This document shows positions 7,447 through 17,561 of a DNA stretch of 59,022 nt, piece after piece. Source of the stretch: Porphyrobacter sp. AAP60. Lineage in GTDB: Bacteria > Pseudomonadota > Alphaproteobacteria > Sphingomonadales > Sphingomonadaceae. Position 1 is the first letter of the stretch; each line of letters begins with the position of its first letter. Both the position numbers and the translations under genes were made by a program. Where the stretch lies: NCBI RefSeq assembly GCF_001296025.1, contig NZ_LJHV01000016.1:1-59022 (forward strand). The letters are read 5' to 3'. The notes under the pieces are model-generated. The model saw nothing but the letters and a program-made list of their open reading frames with translations. It was not told where the DNA came from and made no database searches.

Positions 7447-7683
7447 ACAATCCCCTTGAACACAGGCCGCCGCTGCTAGGCTGGCGGGGAGCGGGTTGCA
7501 ACGCGCGAATTTTGCGTTATAGCGCGCGCCTTCCCGCCGCCACCGGCAAAGGAATGCACGTACCTGCTACGGCTTGTGCGCGCCTTTCCCTTGCCGTAAG
7601 GGCGGCCTTCGAGAATCACACCTTTGACCAGCAAAGCGCCGGTGGCGCGAGTTGACGCATTTATTTGAGGAATTGGTGCCGCC

Positions 7684-7860
7684 ATGGCTGTCCCCAAGAG
7701 AAAAACTTCCCCCAGCCGTCGCGGCATGCGCCGTTCGCACGATTCGCTGAAGGTAGAGGCATTCCACGAATGCCCCAACTGCGGTGAGCTGAAGCGCCCG
7801 CACAATATCTGTGGCAGCTGCGGCCACTACAACGGACGTCAGGTTGTTGCCGTCGGCTGA
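7684..7860 (+). CDS. rpmF: 50S ribosomal protein L32
   Basis: This 58-residue protein starts [20 protein letters not shown], the hallmark of bacterial L32. It carries a four-cysteine zinc ribbon: CPNC at residues 30-33 and CGSC at 43-46. It binds 23S rRNA in the large subunit. It is followed after 38 bases by plsX, the usual order in many proteobacteria (rpmF-plsX-fabH), which links ribosome and membrane lipid synthesis. The 237-base gap upstream, shared with the divergent MAPEG gene, must contain its promoter. Confidence 0.97.
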   Translation: MAVPKRKTSPSRRGMRRSHDSLKVEAFHECPNCGELKRPHNICGSCGHYNGRQVVAVG

Positions 7861-7898
7861 TTGCCGGTGGCCCTCACGATAAACCGGAGTATCGCACC

Positions 7899-9002
7899 AT
7901 GAACCTGCCGCGTATCGCCGTTGATGCGATGGGCGGGGATGAAGGCGTGCGCGTGATGATCGAAGGCGCGGCTCTGGCCCGCCGCGATCACGACAGCTTC
8001 CAGTTCCTGTTGGTGGGTGATGGCAAGCGGATCGAATCCGCGCTTGAATATCACCCGAACCTGCGGGCGGCCTCCGAAATTCTGCATTGCGATGATGTGG
8101 TGGGCGGCGACGAACTGCCCAGCAAGGCGATCCGCCGTGCCAAGAGCACATCGATGGGCCTTGCCGTCAATGCGGTGAAAACCGGCGCCGCCGGGGCTGC
8201 GGTGAGTGCGGGGAATACCGGCGCGCTGATGGCGATGAGCAAGATCGCGCTTCGCACCATGCCGGGGATTGATCGCCCGGCGCTGGCTGCGATCATGCCG
8301 ACCTTGCAGGCGCATGATGTGGTCATGCTCGATCTGGGCGCCAACACCGAGGCCGATGCCCGCAATCTGGTGCAATATGCGGTGATGGGCGCGGCCTATT
8401 CGCGGATCGTCAACGGCTTTGACAAGCCTGTCGTCCGCCTGCTCAATATCGGCACCGAAGAAATCAAGGGCACCGAAGAGCTGCGCGATGCCGCAGCCAT
8501 GCTGATCGCTGCTTCCGCGCGCGAGGATGGCGGTCTGGCGCTGGTGTTCGACGGCTTCGTCGAAAGCGACAAGATCAACCGCGGCGAAACCCATGTGGTG
8601 GTGACCGACGGGTTTTCCGGCAACATCGCATTGAAGGCAATCGAAGGCTCCGCGCGCTTCGTGACCGATCTGCTCCGGCAGGCGTTTACCTCGTCGCTTC
8701 GTTCAAAAATCGGGTTTCTTGTTTCACGCCCGGCCACCGAACTGCTGAAGCATCATCTTGACCCCAATAATCACAATGGCGCGGTGTTCCTCGGCCTCAA
8801 TGGCGTGGTGGTGAAAAGCCATGGCAGCGCCAATGCCAAGGGCGTGGCCAACGCGGTGGCCGTGGCGGCGCGCTTGCTGGAAAACAAGCTGACCGAACGG
8901 ATCGCGCATGATCTTGCCGCACTGGGTGAAGGCGCATTGACCCGCAATGGCCGCAGCAAGGCGGCCAAGGACAATCCTACGGATAGCGAGGCTTCCGCGT
9001 GA
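7899..9002 (+). CDS. plsX: Phosphate acyltransferase PlsX
   Basis: This 367-residue protein converts acyl-ACP plus phosphate to acyl-phosphate, the donor for the first step of glycerophospholipid synthesis with PlsY. The N-terminal [11 protein letters not shown] motif and the internal NTGALMA and [10 protein letters not shown] segments are diagnostic. It is peripheral to the inner membrane. The stop overlaps the fabH GTG start in the arrangement GTGA, so the pair is translationally coupled. The length is slightly longer than E. coli PlsX because of a lysine- and serine-rich tail. Confidence 0.97.
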   Translation: MNLPRIAVDAMGGDEGVRVMIEGAALARRDHDSFQFLLVGDGKRIESALEYHPNLRAASEILHCDDVVGGDELPSKAIRRAKSTSMGLAVNAVKTGAAGAAVSAGNTGALMAMSKIALRTMPGIDRPALAAIMPTLQAHDVVMLDLGANTEADARNLVQYAVMGAAYSRIVNGFDKPVVRLLNIGTEEIKGTEELRDAAAMLIAASAREDGGLALVFDGFVESDKINRGETHVVVTDGFSGNIALKAIEGSARFVTDLLRQAFTSSLRSKIGFLVSRPATELLKHHLDPNNHNGAVFLGLNGVVVKSHGSANAKGVANAVAVAARLLENKLTERIAHDLAALGEGALTRNGRSKAAKDNPTDSEASA

Positions 9003-9970
9003 TCGGATCGCGACTGCTGGGCACCGGATCGGCGCTTCCCCGCCGGGTTGTCACCAATGCCGACCTTTCGGAACGGGTTGAAACCTCTGACGAATGGATT
9101 GTCGAGCGCACTGGCATTCGCCAGCGCCACATTGCCGAGCCTGACGAAACTACCGCCACGCTCGCCACCGCTGCCGCACGCGCGGCGCTTGCCGATGCCG
9201 GGATCGATGCGTCGAGCATCGGTCTGATCGTGCTGGCCACGGCCACCCCTGACAACACTTTTCCGGCCACGGCTACCAAGGTGCAGAATGCGCTGGGCTG
9301 TAACGGCGGCATCGCTTTCGATGTGGCGGCGGTGTGTTCGGGCTTTCTCTACGCGCTTGCCACCGCCGATTCGCTGCTGCGCACCGGCATGGCCAAGCGC
9401 GCGCTGGTGATCGGCGCGGAAACTTTCAGCCGCATTCTTGACTGGGATGATCGCACCACTTGCGTGCTGTTCGGCGATGGCGCAGGCGCGGTGGTGCTGG
9501 AGGCGGCCCCTGCTGACGCACCGATGGACGGGCCCGGCATTCTTGGCACCCGGCTTCATGCCGATGGCGCGCAGCATGATCTGCTTTATGTCGATGGCGG
9601 GCCTTCGACCACGCAGACCACTGGCCATGTCCGCATGAGGGGGCGCGAAGTGTTCCGCCATGCGGTGGTCAATCTCACCAATGTTCTCAACGAAGTGCTT
9701 GAGGAAACAGGAGTTTCGGCAGAGCAGATCGATTGGGTCGTACCGCATCAGGCCAATGCCCGGATCCTTGATGCTACCGCCAAGAAGCTTGGCATTTCGC
9801 CTGACAAGGTGGTGGTGACGGTGGATCGCCACGCCAACACGTCGGCTGCTTCGGTGCCGCTGGCGCTTGACGTGGCGCGCAAGGATGGGCGGATCAAATC
9901 CGGCGATCTGGTGATGCTGGAGGCGATGGGCGGCGGCTTTACCTGGGGTGCAAGCCTGATCCGCATCTGA
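8999..9970 (+). CDS. fabH: 3-oxoacyl-ACP synthase III (FabH)
   Basis: This 323-residue beta-ketoacyl-ACP synthase starts fatty acid synthesis by condensing acetyl-CoA with malonyl-ACP. The catalytic triad is visible as Cys113 (AAVCSGF), His250 (VPHQAN) and Asn280 (HANTSA). It uses a GTG start that overlaps plsX by four bases. The length and motif spacing are normal. Confidence 0.97.
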   Translation: MIGSRLLGTGSALPRRVVTNADLSERVETSDEWIVERTGIRQRHIAEPDETTATLATAAARAALADAGIDASSIGLIVLATATPDNTFPATATKVQNALGCNGGIAFDVAAVCSGFLYALATADSLLRTGMAKRALVIGAETFSRILDWDDRTTCVLFGDGAGAVVLEAAPADAPMDGPGILGTRLHADGAQHDLLYVDGGPSTTQTTGHVRMRGREVFRHAVVNLTNVLNEVLEETGVSAEQIDWVVPHQANARILDATAKKLGISPDKVVVTVDRHANTSAASVPLALDVARKDGRIKSGDLVMLEAMGGGFTWGASLIRI

Positions 9971-10099
9971 CCTCGCATTGGCCTGTGGCTAAGAGATTTG
10001 CGAAAAACTCTGCATTCTATGATGCATCGCATTGCAAATCCGGTGAAAAATCGTAATCTGCAAGCCTTCGATCGGGTCGCGCCGCGAAGGAGTAATCGC

Positions 10100-10399
10100 A
10101 TGATGCGTTCGGTAGGCACGTTGACCCGCGCAGACCTGGCGGAAACCATCAATCGCAAGATGGGTTTCAGCCGGGCAGAATCTCTCGAAATGGTGGAAGC
10201 CATTCTGGGCAAAATGTCCGATGCTCTGGACAAGGGCGAAAACGTCAAGATTTCCGGCTTCGGCAGCTTTGTCCTGCGCGACAAGAACGAACGCATTGGC
10301 CGCAACCCCAAAACGGGCGTCGAAGTCCCGATCACGCCGCGCCGGGTGATGACTTTCCGGGCGAGCCAACTGCTCAAGGAACGCATTGCCAAGGGCTGA
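10100..10399 (+). CDS. ihfA: Integration host factor subunit alpha
   Basis: This 99-residue HU/IHF-family protein bends DNA at specific sites as a heterodimer with IhfB. The arm motif with the intercalating proline is seen as GRNPKTG followed by VPITPRR near residues 60-77, and the N-terminal TRADLAETI is typical of the alpha subunit. The ATG at 10100 is preceded by an AAGGAG ribosome site; the open frame reaches further upstream but that part has no homologous character. The fabH-ihfA-merR order is a conserved alphaproteobacterial block. Confidence 0.95.
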   Translation: MMRSVGTLTRADLAETINRKMGFSRAESLEMVEAILGKMSDALDKGENVKISGFGSFVLRDKNERIGRNPKTGVEVPITPRRVMTFRASQLLKERIAKG

Positions 10400-10434
10400 T
10401 CGCCCCGCAGCATCGTGTGCAATAGTGAGGTTTG

Positions 10435-10878
10435 ATGACCGGTTTCGATGACGGCAAGGATGATGGCGCGCTGCGCACCATCGGCGAAGTCAGCGATGCG
10501 CTGGGCATCAAGCCGCACGTGCTGCGGTATTGGGAAGCGCAGTTCCCGCTGCTGAAGCCGTTGAAGCGCAGCGGCGGGCGACGTTATTACCGCCCGGATG
10601 ATGTGGCTCTGGTCGAAACGATCGACCGGCTGGTCAACCGCGAGGGATACACGTTGAAAGGCGCGGAGGCTGTGTTGCGGTCATCGGCCAAGTCCGATCT
10701 TGACCGCCGCGGCGTTGAGCGGCGCAGCGGTGACCGGCGGGCAGATGCCGACGCCGGTGCCAATTCTGCAGAAGGCCCGGGCGTACGGCTGATGGTGTCC
10801 GAAGGGCCCGACATGGCCGAAACCATATCTGCTTTGAAAGCCATCCGCGCAAAGCTTGCCGCCGCGCTGGGAGCGTAA
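10435..10878 (+). CDS. MerR family transcriptional regulator
   Basis: This 147-residue regulator has an N-terminal winged helix (residues 12-80) with the MerR signature HVLRYWEAQFPLL and GRRYYRPDDV. The region after residue 85 is short and charged and carries no cysteine metal-binding motif, so it is not a metal sensor. Proteins of this type next to ihfA are common in alphaproteobacteria, with no well-established target. The ATG at 10435 follows ihfA by 35 bases and they are likely co-transcribed. It converges with smc, leaving only two bases between stops. Confidence 0.9.
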   Translation: MTGFDDGKDDGALRTIGEVSDALGIKPHVLRYWEAQFPLLKPLKRSGGRRYYRPDDVALVETIDRLVNREGYTLKGAEAVLRSSAKSDLDRRGVERRSGDRRADADAGANSAEGPGVRLMVSEGPDMAETISALKAIRAKLAAALGA

Positions 10879-10880
10879 AG

Positions 10881-13800
10881 CTACTCGGCCGCCAGCAGAG
10901 CAGCTTCGCCCAGATCGACGCTGACGAGACGCGAGATTCCGCGTTCAGCCATCGTCACCCCGAACAAGCGATGCATCCGGCTCATCGTCACCGCGTTGTG
11001 GGTGACGATCAGGTAGCGGGTGCGTGTGGTCGCCACCATCGAATCGAGCAGATCGCAGAAGCGTTCGACATTGGCGTCATCCAGCGGGGCATCGACTTCG
11101 TCGAGCACGCAGATCGGCGCGGGGTTGGTGAGGAACAGCGCAAATATCAGCGCGGTTGCCGTCAACGCCTGTTCGCCGCCTGACAGCAGTGACAGCGATT
11201 GCAGGCGCTTGCCCGGCGGCTGGGCATAGATTTCAAGGCCAGCCTCCAGCGGATCATTGCTATCGACCAGCGCCAGATGCGCCTGCCCGCCTTCGAACAG
11301 CCGCGTGAACAGCACCCGGAAATGCCCGTCCACCTCCTCGAAGGCGGCGCGCAGCCGTTCGCGGCCCTCACGGTTGAGATTGCCGATCGATCCGCGCAGC
11401 CGCGCAATGGCTTCGACCAGCTCAGCCTGTTCCTGCGCGCTCGAACCGTGCTCGCCCTCGATCCGGGCGAGTTCATCGGCGGCGACGAGATTGACAGGCC
11501 CGATCCTTTCGCGCGCAGCAGTCAGGCGTTCAAGTTCGGCGGATTCGTCGGCTGCCGGGGCGAGATTGGTTTCGTCAAATCCGAAACGTTCGCACAGGAG
11601 CGGCGGCGGGCACTGGAAGCGCTCGCCGGAAATGCGCGCCATTTCCGCGCGGCGCAGTTCCTCGTTCTCGGCGCGAGCGGTAAGGCTGGCGCGGGTCTCG
11701 CGGGATTGGGCGAGGGTTTCGGTGCGGGCGGCAAGGGCTGCGTCGGCGGCGCGCTGCCGCGTTTCGGCCTCGCGCATCACGCTTTCGGCTGCGGCAAGTT
11801 CTGCGGCAAAACGCGTGCGGGCTTCTTCGCCCGCTTCGATTTCGGCGGTGAGGGCGGCGGGCTTGGCGGCGTGGACGGCGCGATCTTCGGCGATTTCGGC
11901 GAGCCGCCGGGTGGTTTCGGCCATACGCCGTTCGGCATCGGATGATCGCGCCTGCCAGCCGCCATGGTCGGCCTGCTGCGCGGCGAGCCTCTCTCGCGCA
12001 ACGGCCAGTGCCTGATCCTGCGCGGCTAGTTCTGCCAAGGCCGCCTGCACACCGGCGCGGGCAGCGGCGTTCTTTGCCTGCGCGGCTTCGAGCGCGGCGC
12101 GTTCGGCATCGCGGGCAGGCAGGCGGGCGCGGGCTTCCTGTGCAGCGCTGACATCGGCCTGAGCGGCGGCGATCTGGGTTTCGATCTCATCCGCGCTGTT
12201 AGCGAGCTCGGCGAGCCGGGCAGCGAGGCGTTCTTTCGCTGCTTCGGCCTGATCGAGCCGCCGCAGCGCCTGGCGCTCGGCCTCGATTGCTCCTGCGATG
12301 CCGCGTTCCTGCGCGACAAGTGCAGTCTGCAACGCCCCGAGTTCCTCACGCACGGTCTTGTCCTCGGCCTTGGCGCAGGCGGCAGCTTCGCGCAACGGCG
12401 GCAACGCGGCGTCGAGTTCGGCAAAACGGTTGGCGGCTTCCAGCTGCGCAGCTTCGGCAGCACCTTCGCCGCGCGCCACAAAACCGTCCCAGCGGCGCAG
12501 GTGTCCGGCGCGGGTGACAAGCCATTCGCCCGGAGCGAGTACGCGGCCATCGTCGGCATCGACACAATGCACCAGCGCCAGCCGCGCGGCGAGTTCGGGC
12601 GGGCAGGTGGTGAGGCGCGTCAGCAGACTGTCCGTGACAGGCTGAGGCGCTTCGGCACCCGTCCAGAACCGCCCGTCCTGCGGCGTGGCAGGCGAACCCA
12701 AGGGCGACTTTCCATCGCGGCCCAGCACGGCTGCAAGTGCGCGCTCGTATCCGGGAGCAACGCTTACCCGGTCTAGCGCGGTAGCCATCCCCTGCCGCCC
12801 GGCCTCGCGCTTGGCACGGGCTTCGCGGTCGCGGGACAGCGCGGTGTGTTCACGCTCGATTCCGGCGAGTTCGGCGCGCGCGGCAGCAAGCGCGCTGGCT
12901 GCATCATCGCGCAATGTCTGCAATTCGCCCTTGCGCGCCTGATCGGCGGCGAGCCTTTCGCGCAAGGCTGACACAGCGCCTGCCGCTTCGTCTGCGGCAT
13001 TGCGGGCGGCAATGACATCGGCCTCCGGATCGCCGCTTGCTGCCAGATCACTGCGAGCGCGGGCGATGCGGGCGGCTTCTGCATGGATGCGGGAGAGGCG
13101 GCTTTCGGCCTGTTCCACCGCCGCTTCGGCCACACGCCATTCGGCCTCGACCCCGGCGTGATCAGCTGTCGCCTTGGCCAGAGCGAGTTCGGCACCGCGG
13201 CTGGCGCGTTCGCGGTCTTCTGTTCTTTCTGCCAGTGCGGGGCGAGCGGCTTCGGCGGCGGACACAGCTTCGCGGCTGGCAGCCAATTCCTGGCTTAGCC
13301 GCGCCAGCGCCGCGACCGCTGCGTTGGTGAGCCGGTCGGCATCGTCGCGGTCTTCCTCCAGCCGCTGCTGCTGGCGGGCGAGGTCGGCAAGGCGGGTTTC
13401 TGCGGCATCGAGCTTTTCCGCAAGTGCGGCCATGCGGTGGCCGTGGGCGCTGGCATCATCGCGGCGGTCGGCCAGTTCCTCGCGGGCATCGGCAAGGGCC
13501 TGCGCGGCGGCGGCCTGCTCGGTTTGCGCTTCGGCAACGGCGGCCTGTGCGGCGGTAACCTGCGCTTCGGCGGCGCCCGCTGCGGCGCGGGCTTCCTTGG
13601 CCGCCGCCGCCGCCTCGCGCCAGCGGGCGAACAGCAGTCGTGCCTCGGCCGCCTGAATCTTCGAGGTCAGTTCAGTATAGCGTTCGGCCTGCTTGGCCTG
13701 CCGGCGCAAGGTGGCAATCTGCGCGTCGAGCCCCGCCATCAGGTCTTCAAGCCGCGCAAGGTTCGCCTCCGCCCCGCGCAGTTTGCTTTCGGCATCCTTG

Positions 13801-14303
13801 CGGCGGACGTGCAATCCGGCGATCCCGGCGGCTTCTTCCAGCATCGCGCGCCGTTCGGCCGGCTTGGCGGCGATCACCTGTGCGATCTTGCCCTGACTGA
13901 CGAGCGCGGGGGAGTGCGCCCCCGTGGCAGCATCGGCAAAGGTCAGTGCGACATCCTTGGCCCGCACATCGCGCCCGTTGACGCGGTAAGCGCTGCCTGC
14001 GCCGCGCTCGATCCGGCGGGTGACAACCAGTTCCTCGCCCGCGTCATCCTGGGCGTGCAGCACCACTTCGGCAAAATCGCGCGGCGGGCGGGTGGAGGTG
14101 CCCGCGAAGATCACGTCCTCCATCCCGCCCGACCGCATCGACTTGGCCGAGGTTTCGCCCATCACCCAGCGGATCGCTTCGAGCAGGTTGGATTTGCCGC
14201 AGCCATTGGGGCCGACAACGCCGGTCAGACCCGGCTCTATGCGCAGTTCAGCCGGCTCGACAAAGCTCTTGAACCCGCTGAGCTTGAGCCGGTGGATCTG
14301 CAT
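10881..14303 (-). CDS. smc: Chromosome segregation protein SMC
   Basis: This 1140-residue ATPase compacts and segregates chromosomes with ScpA and ScpB. The Walker A motif GPNGCGKS is at residues 31-38, the ABC signature LSGGEQAL near residue 1040, and Walker B VLDEVDAPLDD about 30 residues later. The intervening region is a long, alanine- and glutamate-rich coiled coil with a hinge near the middle. The alanine-rich coil produces many spurious open frames on the other strand. It is the last gene of a reverse operon starting with dciA and two dsbA-like genes; the gap to the upstream gene is 39 bases. Confidence 0.97.
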   Translation of the reverse strand: MQIHRLKLSGFKSFVEPAELRIEPGLTGVVGPNGCGKSNLLEAIRWVMGETSAKSMRSGGMEDVIFAGTSTRPPRDFAEVVLHAQDDAGEELVVTRRIERGAGSAYRVNGRDVRAKDVALTFADAATGAHSPALVSQGKIAQVIAAKPAERRAMLEEAAGIAGLHVRRKDAESKLRGAEANLARLEDLMAGLDAQIATLRRQAKQAERYTELTSKIQAAEARLLFARWREAAAAAKEARAAAGAAEAQVTAAQAAVAEAQTEQAAAAQALADAREELADRRDDASAHGHRMAALAEKLDAAETRLADLARQQQRLEEDRDDADRLTNAAVAALARLSQELAASREAVSAAEAARPALAERTEDRERASRGAELALAKATADHAGVEAEWRVAEAAVEQAESRLSRIHAEAARIARARSDLAASGDPEADVIAARNAADEAAGAVSALRERLAADQARKGELQTLRDDAASALAAARAELAGIEREHTALSRDREARAKREAGRQGMATALDRVSVAPGYERALAAVLGRDGKSPLGSPATPQDGRFWTGAEAPQPVTDSLLTRLTTCPPELAARLALVHCVDADDGRVLAPGEWLVTRAGHLRRWDGFVARGEGAAEAAQLEAANRFAELDAALPPLREAAACAKAEDKTVREELGALQTALVAQERGIAGAIEAERQALRRLDQAEAAKERLAARLAELANSADEIETQIAAAQADVSAAQEARARLPARDAERAALEAAQAKNAAARAGVQAALAELAAQDQALAVARERLAAQQADHGGWQARSSDAERRMAETTRRLAEIAEDRAVHAAKPAALTAEIEAGEEARTRFAAELAAAESVMREAETRQRAADAALAARTETLAQSRETRASLTARAENEELRRAEMARISGERFQCPPPLLCERFGFDETNLAPAADESAELERLTAARERIGPVNLVAADELARIEGEHGSSAQEQAELVEAIARLRGSIGNLNREGRERLRAAFEEVDGHFRVLFTRLFEGGQAHLALVDSNDPLEAGLEIYAQPPGKRLQSLSLLSGGEQALTATALIFALFLTNPAPICVLDEVDAPLDDANVERFCDLLDSMVATTRTRYLIVTHNAVTMSRMHRLFGVTMAERGISRLVSVDLGEAALLAAE

Positions 14304-14342
14304 CAGGTTACGCCGCGCCCCCGCCCCGAACCGCCCGGCGGA

Positions 14343-15092
14343 TCAGCGTGCGCCAGCGCGTTGCAGCAGCGGTTCAAGCTGCGGCCACTGGGTCACGTCC
14401 AGCCGGTTGCCGTTGAGCAGGAAGGTCGGCGTGGCGTTGATCTTCAGATCTTCCGACTGCTTGTTCGACGCATCGGCAATAGCCTGCACCTTGGCAGTAT
14501 CGGCAAGGCAGGCCCGCGATTGATCGGCGGAAAGGCCCCGCGCCGCGAAGAAATCGATCAGGCCGGCAGCTTGCGCAATGGTGACAAAGCGCTGTTCGAC
14601 CGGCTGGCTTGATGCCGCTTCGTATACCGCTTGATTGGTCTGGACTGTGGCAAAGATTTCCTCAAGCGAAGCCCACGCCTGATCGGACAGTGGCTGCATG
14701 TTTTCCTTCGCCCCGCAGCGCACCAGCGTGGCGATGCTGAGGTCGATCGGATCGCGCACCAGATTGCGCAGTTCGAAGCTTACGACGCCGCTGGAGACGT
14801 ATTTGTCCTTCAGCGGCGGCTTGCCATTGACGGCGAAAGTTGCGCAGGCACCGCATGTGTGTGAGGCATATTCCACCAGCTTGAGCGGCGCATCGGGGTT
14901 GCCGACCATGTATCCGCCTTCGGGCGTGATAGTAACGGTGTCGGTCCACGTCGCGCCCGCCGGTGCGGCGACCGCAGGGATTGGCTCGCCCGAGGCAACG
15001 CCGCCTTCGGTCGTGGCGGCATCATCGCAGGCTGCCAGAGCGAGGGGGGCGGCGGCGACAAGCGCCAGCTTGGCAAGGCGAGAGATCGTCAT
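14343..15092 (-). CDS. DsbA-family thiol oxidoreductase, lipoprotein
   Basis: This 249-residue protein has a lipobox (LALAAC, Cys22), so it should be a periplasm-facing lipoprotein. The thioredoxin-fold active site is C80-G-A-C83 and the cis-proline loop is NATPTF near residue 220, as expected for the DsbA/DsbG thioredoxin_4 branch. It probably oxidises or isomerises disulfides in exported proteins. The CGAC dipeptide differs from the CPHC of classical DsbA, so the redox potential may differ. A second, non-lipidated paralogue lies directly upstream. Confidence 0.9.
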   Translation of the reverse strand: MTISRLAKLALVAAAPLALAACDDAATTEGGVASGEPIPAVAAPAGATWTDTVTITPEGGYMVGNPDAPLKLVEYASHTCGACATFAVNGKPPLKDKYVSSGVVSFELRNLVRDPIDLSIATLVRCGAKENMQPLSDQAWASLEEIFATVQTNQAVYEAASSQPVEQRFVTIAQAAGLIDFFAARGLSADQSRACLADTAKVQAIADASNKQSEDLKINATPTFLLNGNRLDVTQWPQLEPLLQRAGAR

Positions 15093-15181
15093 AAGTCAGG
15101 ATTCCTTGATGCAGGCGATAAGATTAGCCGTGGAGGCGCCCATGCAGCAAGGCTTGAGGCGCCCGATTGTGAACAAATGGA

Positions 15182-15940
15182 TCAGCCCGGTGCGCCTGGC
15201 CTGCCTTCGGGGTCGGGGGTAAGCCGTGCCGAGAGCACTGGATAGAGCGCATCCCAGCCATGCACCTCGCTGAGCAGCTTGCCGTCCATCGCGAAACTGG
15301 GTGTCGCATTGACCGAAAACTCGGTGTAATCGGCCTCGCCATTGTCGAGCAGCTTTTTGGCGGCAACGTCATTCGTCACGCAGGCATCCAACTCGGCGCG
15401 CGATTGGCCGCGTTGCACCAGCAATTCCGACAGCCCCAGCGCGCTGGCCGCGTTCATGCGCGATGCCTTGTCCCCGCGTGACCAGATGGCCTGCTGGCTT
15501 TGCGGGGCGTTGCGCGCCTTGCCCATCCAATCGGCCTGCGACAGCATCAGCGTGCGATGGCGATCCTTGAAGCCCGCCGGATCGCCGCACTGGGCCAGCA
15601 ACGACAGGGTGAGATCCAGCGCATTGCGGATCACCGGACGCACTTCCAGCCCGATCTTGCCCGGCGCCAGCGCCGACAATTCCAGCGCGGGCTCGCCGTT
15701 CGCCGTGAAAGTGGCGCAGTGGCTGCAGGTGTAGCTGATGAACTCGATCAACTGCACTTCGGCTTCGGGATTGCCGATCCGATGGCCGCGCGCGGTGCGC
15801 TCGATCGTGGTCTGCCAGTTACCGGGGTTGTCGGCCGGCGAAAAGCTGCTGCCGGGGTTAGCGAGCGTTTGCTGTGCAGTCGCCGGGCCGGTCGCCAGCA
15901 TCAGGGCAGCAGCGGCAGAAAGGAGGAGCGGCTTGATCAT
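15182..15940 (-). CDS. DsbA-family thiol oxidoreductase, periplasmic
   Basis: This 252-residue paralogue of the downstream lipoprotein has a Sec signal peptide (cleavage probably after ATAQ, about residue 23) and no lipobox. The active site is C72-S-H-C75 with the cis-proline loop NATPSF. It belongs to the thioredoxin_4/DsbA group. It shares spacing and several motifs with its neighbour, so the two probably arose by duplication and then diverged in location and active-site dipeptide. It sits between dciA (17 bases upstream) and the lipoprotein paralogue. Confidence 0.9.
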   Translation of the reverse strand: MIKPLLLSAAAALMLATGPATAQQTLANPGSSFSPADNPGNWQTTIERTARGHRIGNPEAEVQLIEFISYTCSHCATFTANGEPALELSALAPGKIGLEVRPVIRNALDLTLSLLAQCGDPAGFKDRHRTLMLSQADWMGKARNAPQSQQAIWSRGDKASRMNAASALGLSELLVQRGQSRAELDACVTNDVAAKKLLDNGEADYTEFSVNATPSFAMDGKLLSEVHGWDALYPVLSARLTPDPEGRPGAPG

Positions 15941-15957
15941 GTCCGTTGGGGTTCCTG

Positions 15958-16491
15958 TCAGGACGGTTTTTCGGTGTTGCCAAGGCTGCGAGCCAGCGAT
16001 TCGAGCACGGTGCGCAGTTCCGGATCGCCGATATCGCGCAAGCTGTCGCCCAGTTCCAGCGGGATCGGCTTCAAGGACGGCGGCGGCTTGGCCGGTCCGC
16101 CATCTGCCGGCGCGGTGACTGCGCCCTGCCGCAGCTTGACGCGGGCAACCGCCTTGTATCCGAAGAAGCGGTTCACCCGCTCGATGATTTCGGGGATCAC
16201 CTGCTGGATCAGCGGGGCGTGGGCGGGTACCACTACCAGTTGCAGGATGCCTTCGGCTTTTTCACCGGGCGGAAAACGGATCGCTTCCGGGCTGCAAATA
16301 CGGGCGTGGCGCGGGCCGACGATTTCAGGCCAGCGGGTGACGACCGAGCTTTGCACAAAACCGAAGCGGCGAAAGGCGGTGCGGCCGATTTCGGGCATCA
16401 GATCGCCGATCGCACGCACGCCTTGCCCGCGCGGGCGGGTGTAGGGCTTGATCTTGCCCTTTTTGGGGGGTGTGGTCTTCTCGGTTCCCAT
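15958..16491 (-). CDS. DciA-like DUF721 protein, helicase loader candidate
   Basis: This 177-residue protein has a lysine-rich N-terminus followed by a DUF721 domain (about residues 35-115, with the VVTRWPEIVGPRHA segment). DUF721 proteins include DciA, which interacts with the replicative helicase DnaB at initiation. The start at 16491 was chosen because a GCGGGA ribosome-like site precedes it; an ATG at 16506 is the alternative. It diverges from mutY, whose GTG start is only 29 bases away, so the two promoters must overlap the coding starts. The C-terminal third (from about residue 118) is proline-rich and variable. Confidence 0.85.
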   Translation of the reverse strand: MGTEKTTPPKKGKIKPYTRPRGQGVRAIGDLMPEIGRTAFRRFGFVQSSVVTRWPEIVGPRHARICSPEAIRFPPGEKAEGILQLVVVPAHAPLIQQVIPEIIERVNRFFGYKAVARVKLRQGAVTAPADGGPAKPPPSLKPIPLELGDSLRDIGDPELRTVLESLARSLGNTEKPS

Positions 16492-16520
16492 GGTCGATCC
16501 CGCCATGCCATAGGCGGCGT

Positions 16521-17561
16521 GTGACTGCCAGCATCTCCGACATTCTGCTGCATTGGTATGATGCACACGCGCGCGATCTGCCGTGGCGCGTGCCGCCCGG
16601 CGCGGCGCTGCCTGATGATCCGGCGTGGCCTTACCGGGTGTGGTTATCCGAAGTGATGCTGCAACAGACCACCGTGGCGGCGGTGAAGCCGTACTTCGCC
16701 AAGTTTATTGCCACCTGGCCGACGGTCGAGGCTCTTGCTGCTGCGCGCGATGATGACGTCATGGCGGCATGGGCGGGGCTGGGGTATTACTCGCGTGCCC
16801 GCAATCTGGTGAAATGCGCGCGGGTGGTGGCGGCACAGGGCGGATTTCCCTCCACCGAAGCGGAACTGCGCCAGCTGCCCGGCTTGGGCGACTATACCGC
16901 AGCCGCCATCGCCGCGATTGCTTTCCGCCAGCGCGCGGTGGTGGTCGATGCCAATGTCGAGCGGGTGGTCGCGCGCTTGTTTGCCATCGCGGAACCGCTG
17001 CCTGCTGCGCGCAAGGCGATCCGCGCGGCCACAGATACGATTACGCCGGCATCGCGTGCAGGGGATTTCGCGCAGGCGATGATGGATCTGGGCGCGCATA
17101 TCTGCACCAGCCGCGCCCCGCGCTGCATGCTGTGCCCCTTGCGGCAGGACTGCGCGGGCCATGCCTCGGGCGAGCCTGAGCGATTGCCGGTCAAGCCTGC
17201 AAAAAAGGCCGTGCCCGAGCGGCGCGGCACTGCTTACTGGATCACCCGGGCTGACGGGGCCGAGGTGTGGCTTGTCACCCGTCCGGCCAGCGGGATGCTG
17301 GGCGGGATGCGCGCACTGCCCGATGATGGCTGGAGCGCGCAAAGCGATGGTTCGGCGCAGCCTCCGCTGGAAGGGCAGTGGCGACAACTGGGAGCGGTGC
17401 GCCACAGTTTCACCCACGCCCATTTGACGTTGGCGGTTGCGGCGCTGGAAACAGGGTCAGGCACGCCCGGCGATGGCCAGTGGTGGCCGGTCAGCCGGAT
17501 CGGGGAAGCTGGCCTTGCGACCCTGTTTGCCAAGGCCGCGCGGCTGGCACTGGCGGATTAG
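16521..17561 (+). CDS. mutY: A/G-specific adenine DNA glycosylase
   Basis: This 346-residue base-excision repair enzyme removes adenine mispaired with 8-oxoguanine. The catalytic Glu44 is in SEVMLQQT, the helix-hairpin-helix is LPGLGDYTAAA (119-129), and Asp143 follows in VDANVERV. The iron-sulfur cluster ligands are Cys195, Cys202, Cys205 and Cys211 (C-x6-C-x2-C-x5-C). A C-terminal NUDIX-like 8-oxoG recognition domain is present. The GTG start at 16521 was chosen over an upstream in-frame ATG because family members begin here. Its end overlaps the convergent small membrane gene by four bases. Confidence 0.95.
   Translation: MTASISDILLHWYDAHARDLPWRVPPGAALPDDPAWPYRVWLSEVMLQQTTVAAVKPYFAKFIATWPTVEALAAARDDDVMAAWAGLGYYSRARNLVKCARVVAAQGGFPSTEAELRQLPGLGDYTAAAIAAIAFRQRAVVVDANVERVVARLFAIAEPLPAARKAIRAATDTITPASRAGDFAQAMMDLGAHICTSRAPRCMLCPLRQDCAGHASGEPERLPVKPAKKAVPERRGTAYWITRADGAEVWLVTRPASGMLGGMRALPDDGWSAQSDGSAQPPLEGQWRQLGAVRHSFTHAHLTLAVAALETGSGTPGDGQWWPVSRIGEAGLATLFAKAARLALAD

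Noticed and set aside
7567..8151. Reverse open frame across rpmF and plsX
   Set aside because: The forward strand encodes L32 and PlsX with diagnostic motifs; the reverse frame has none.
13437..14612. 391-codon forward open frame over smc and the DsbA-like gene
   Set aside because: It crosses two real reverse genes and their gap. The Gly- and Arg-rich composition is an antisense artefact.
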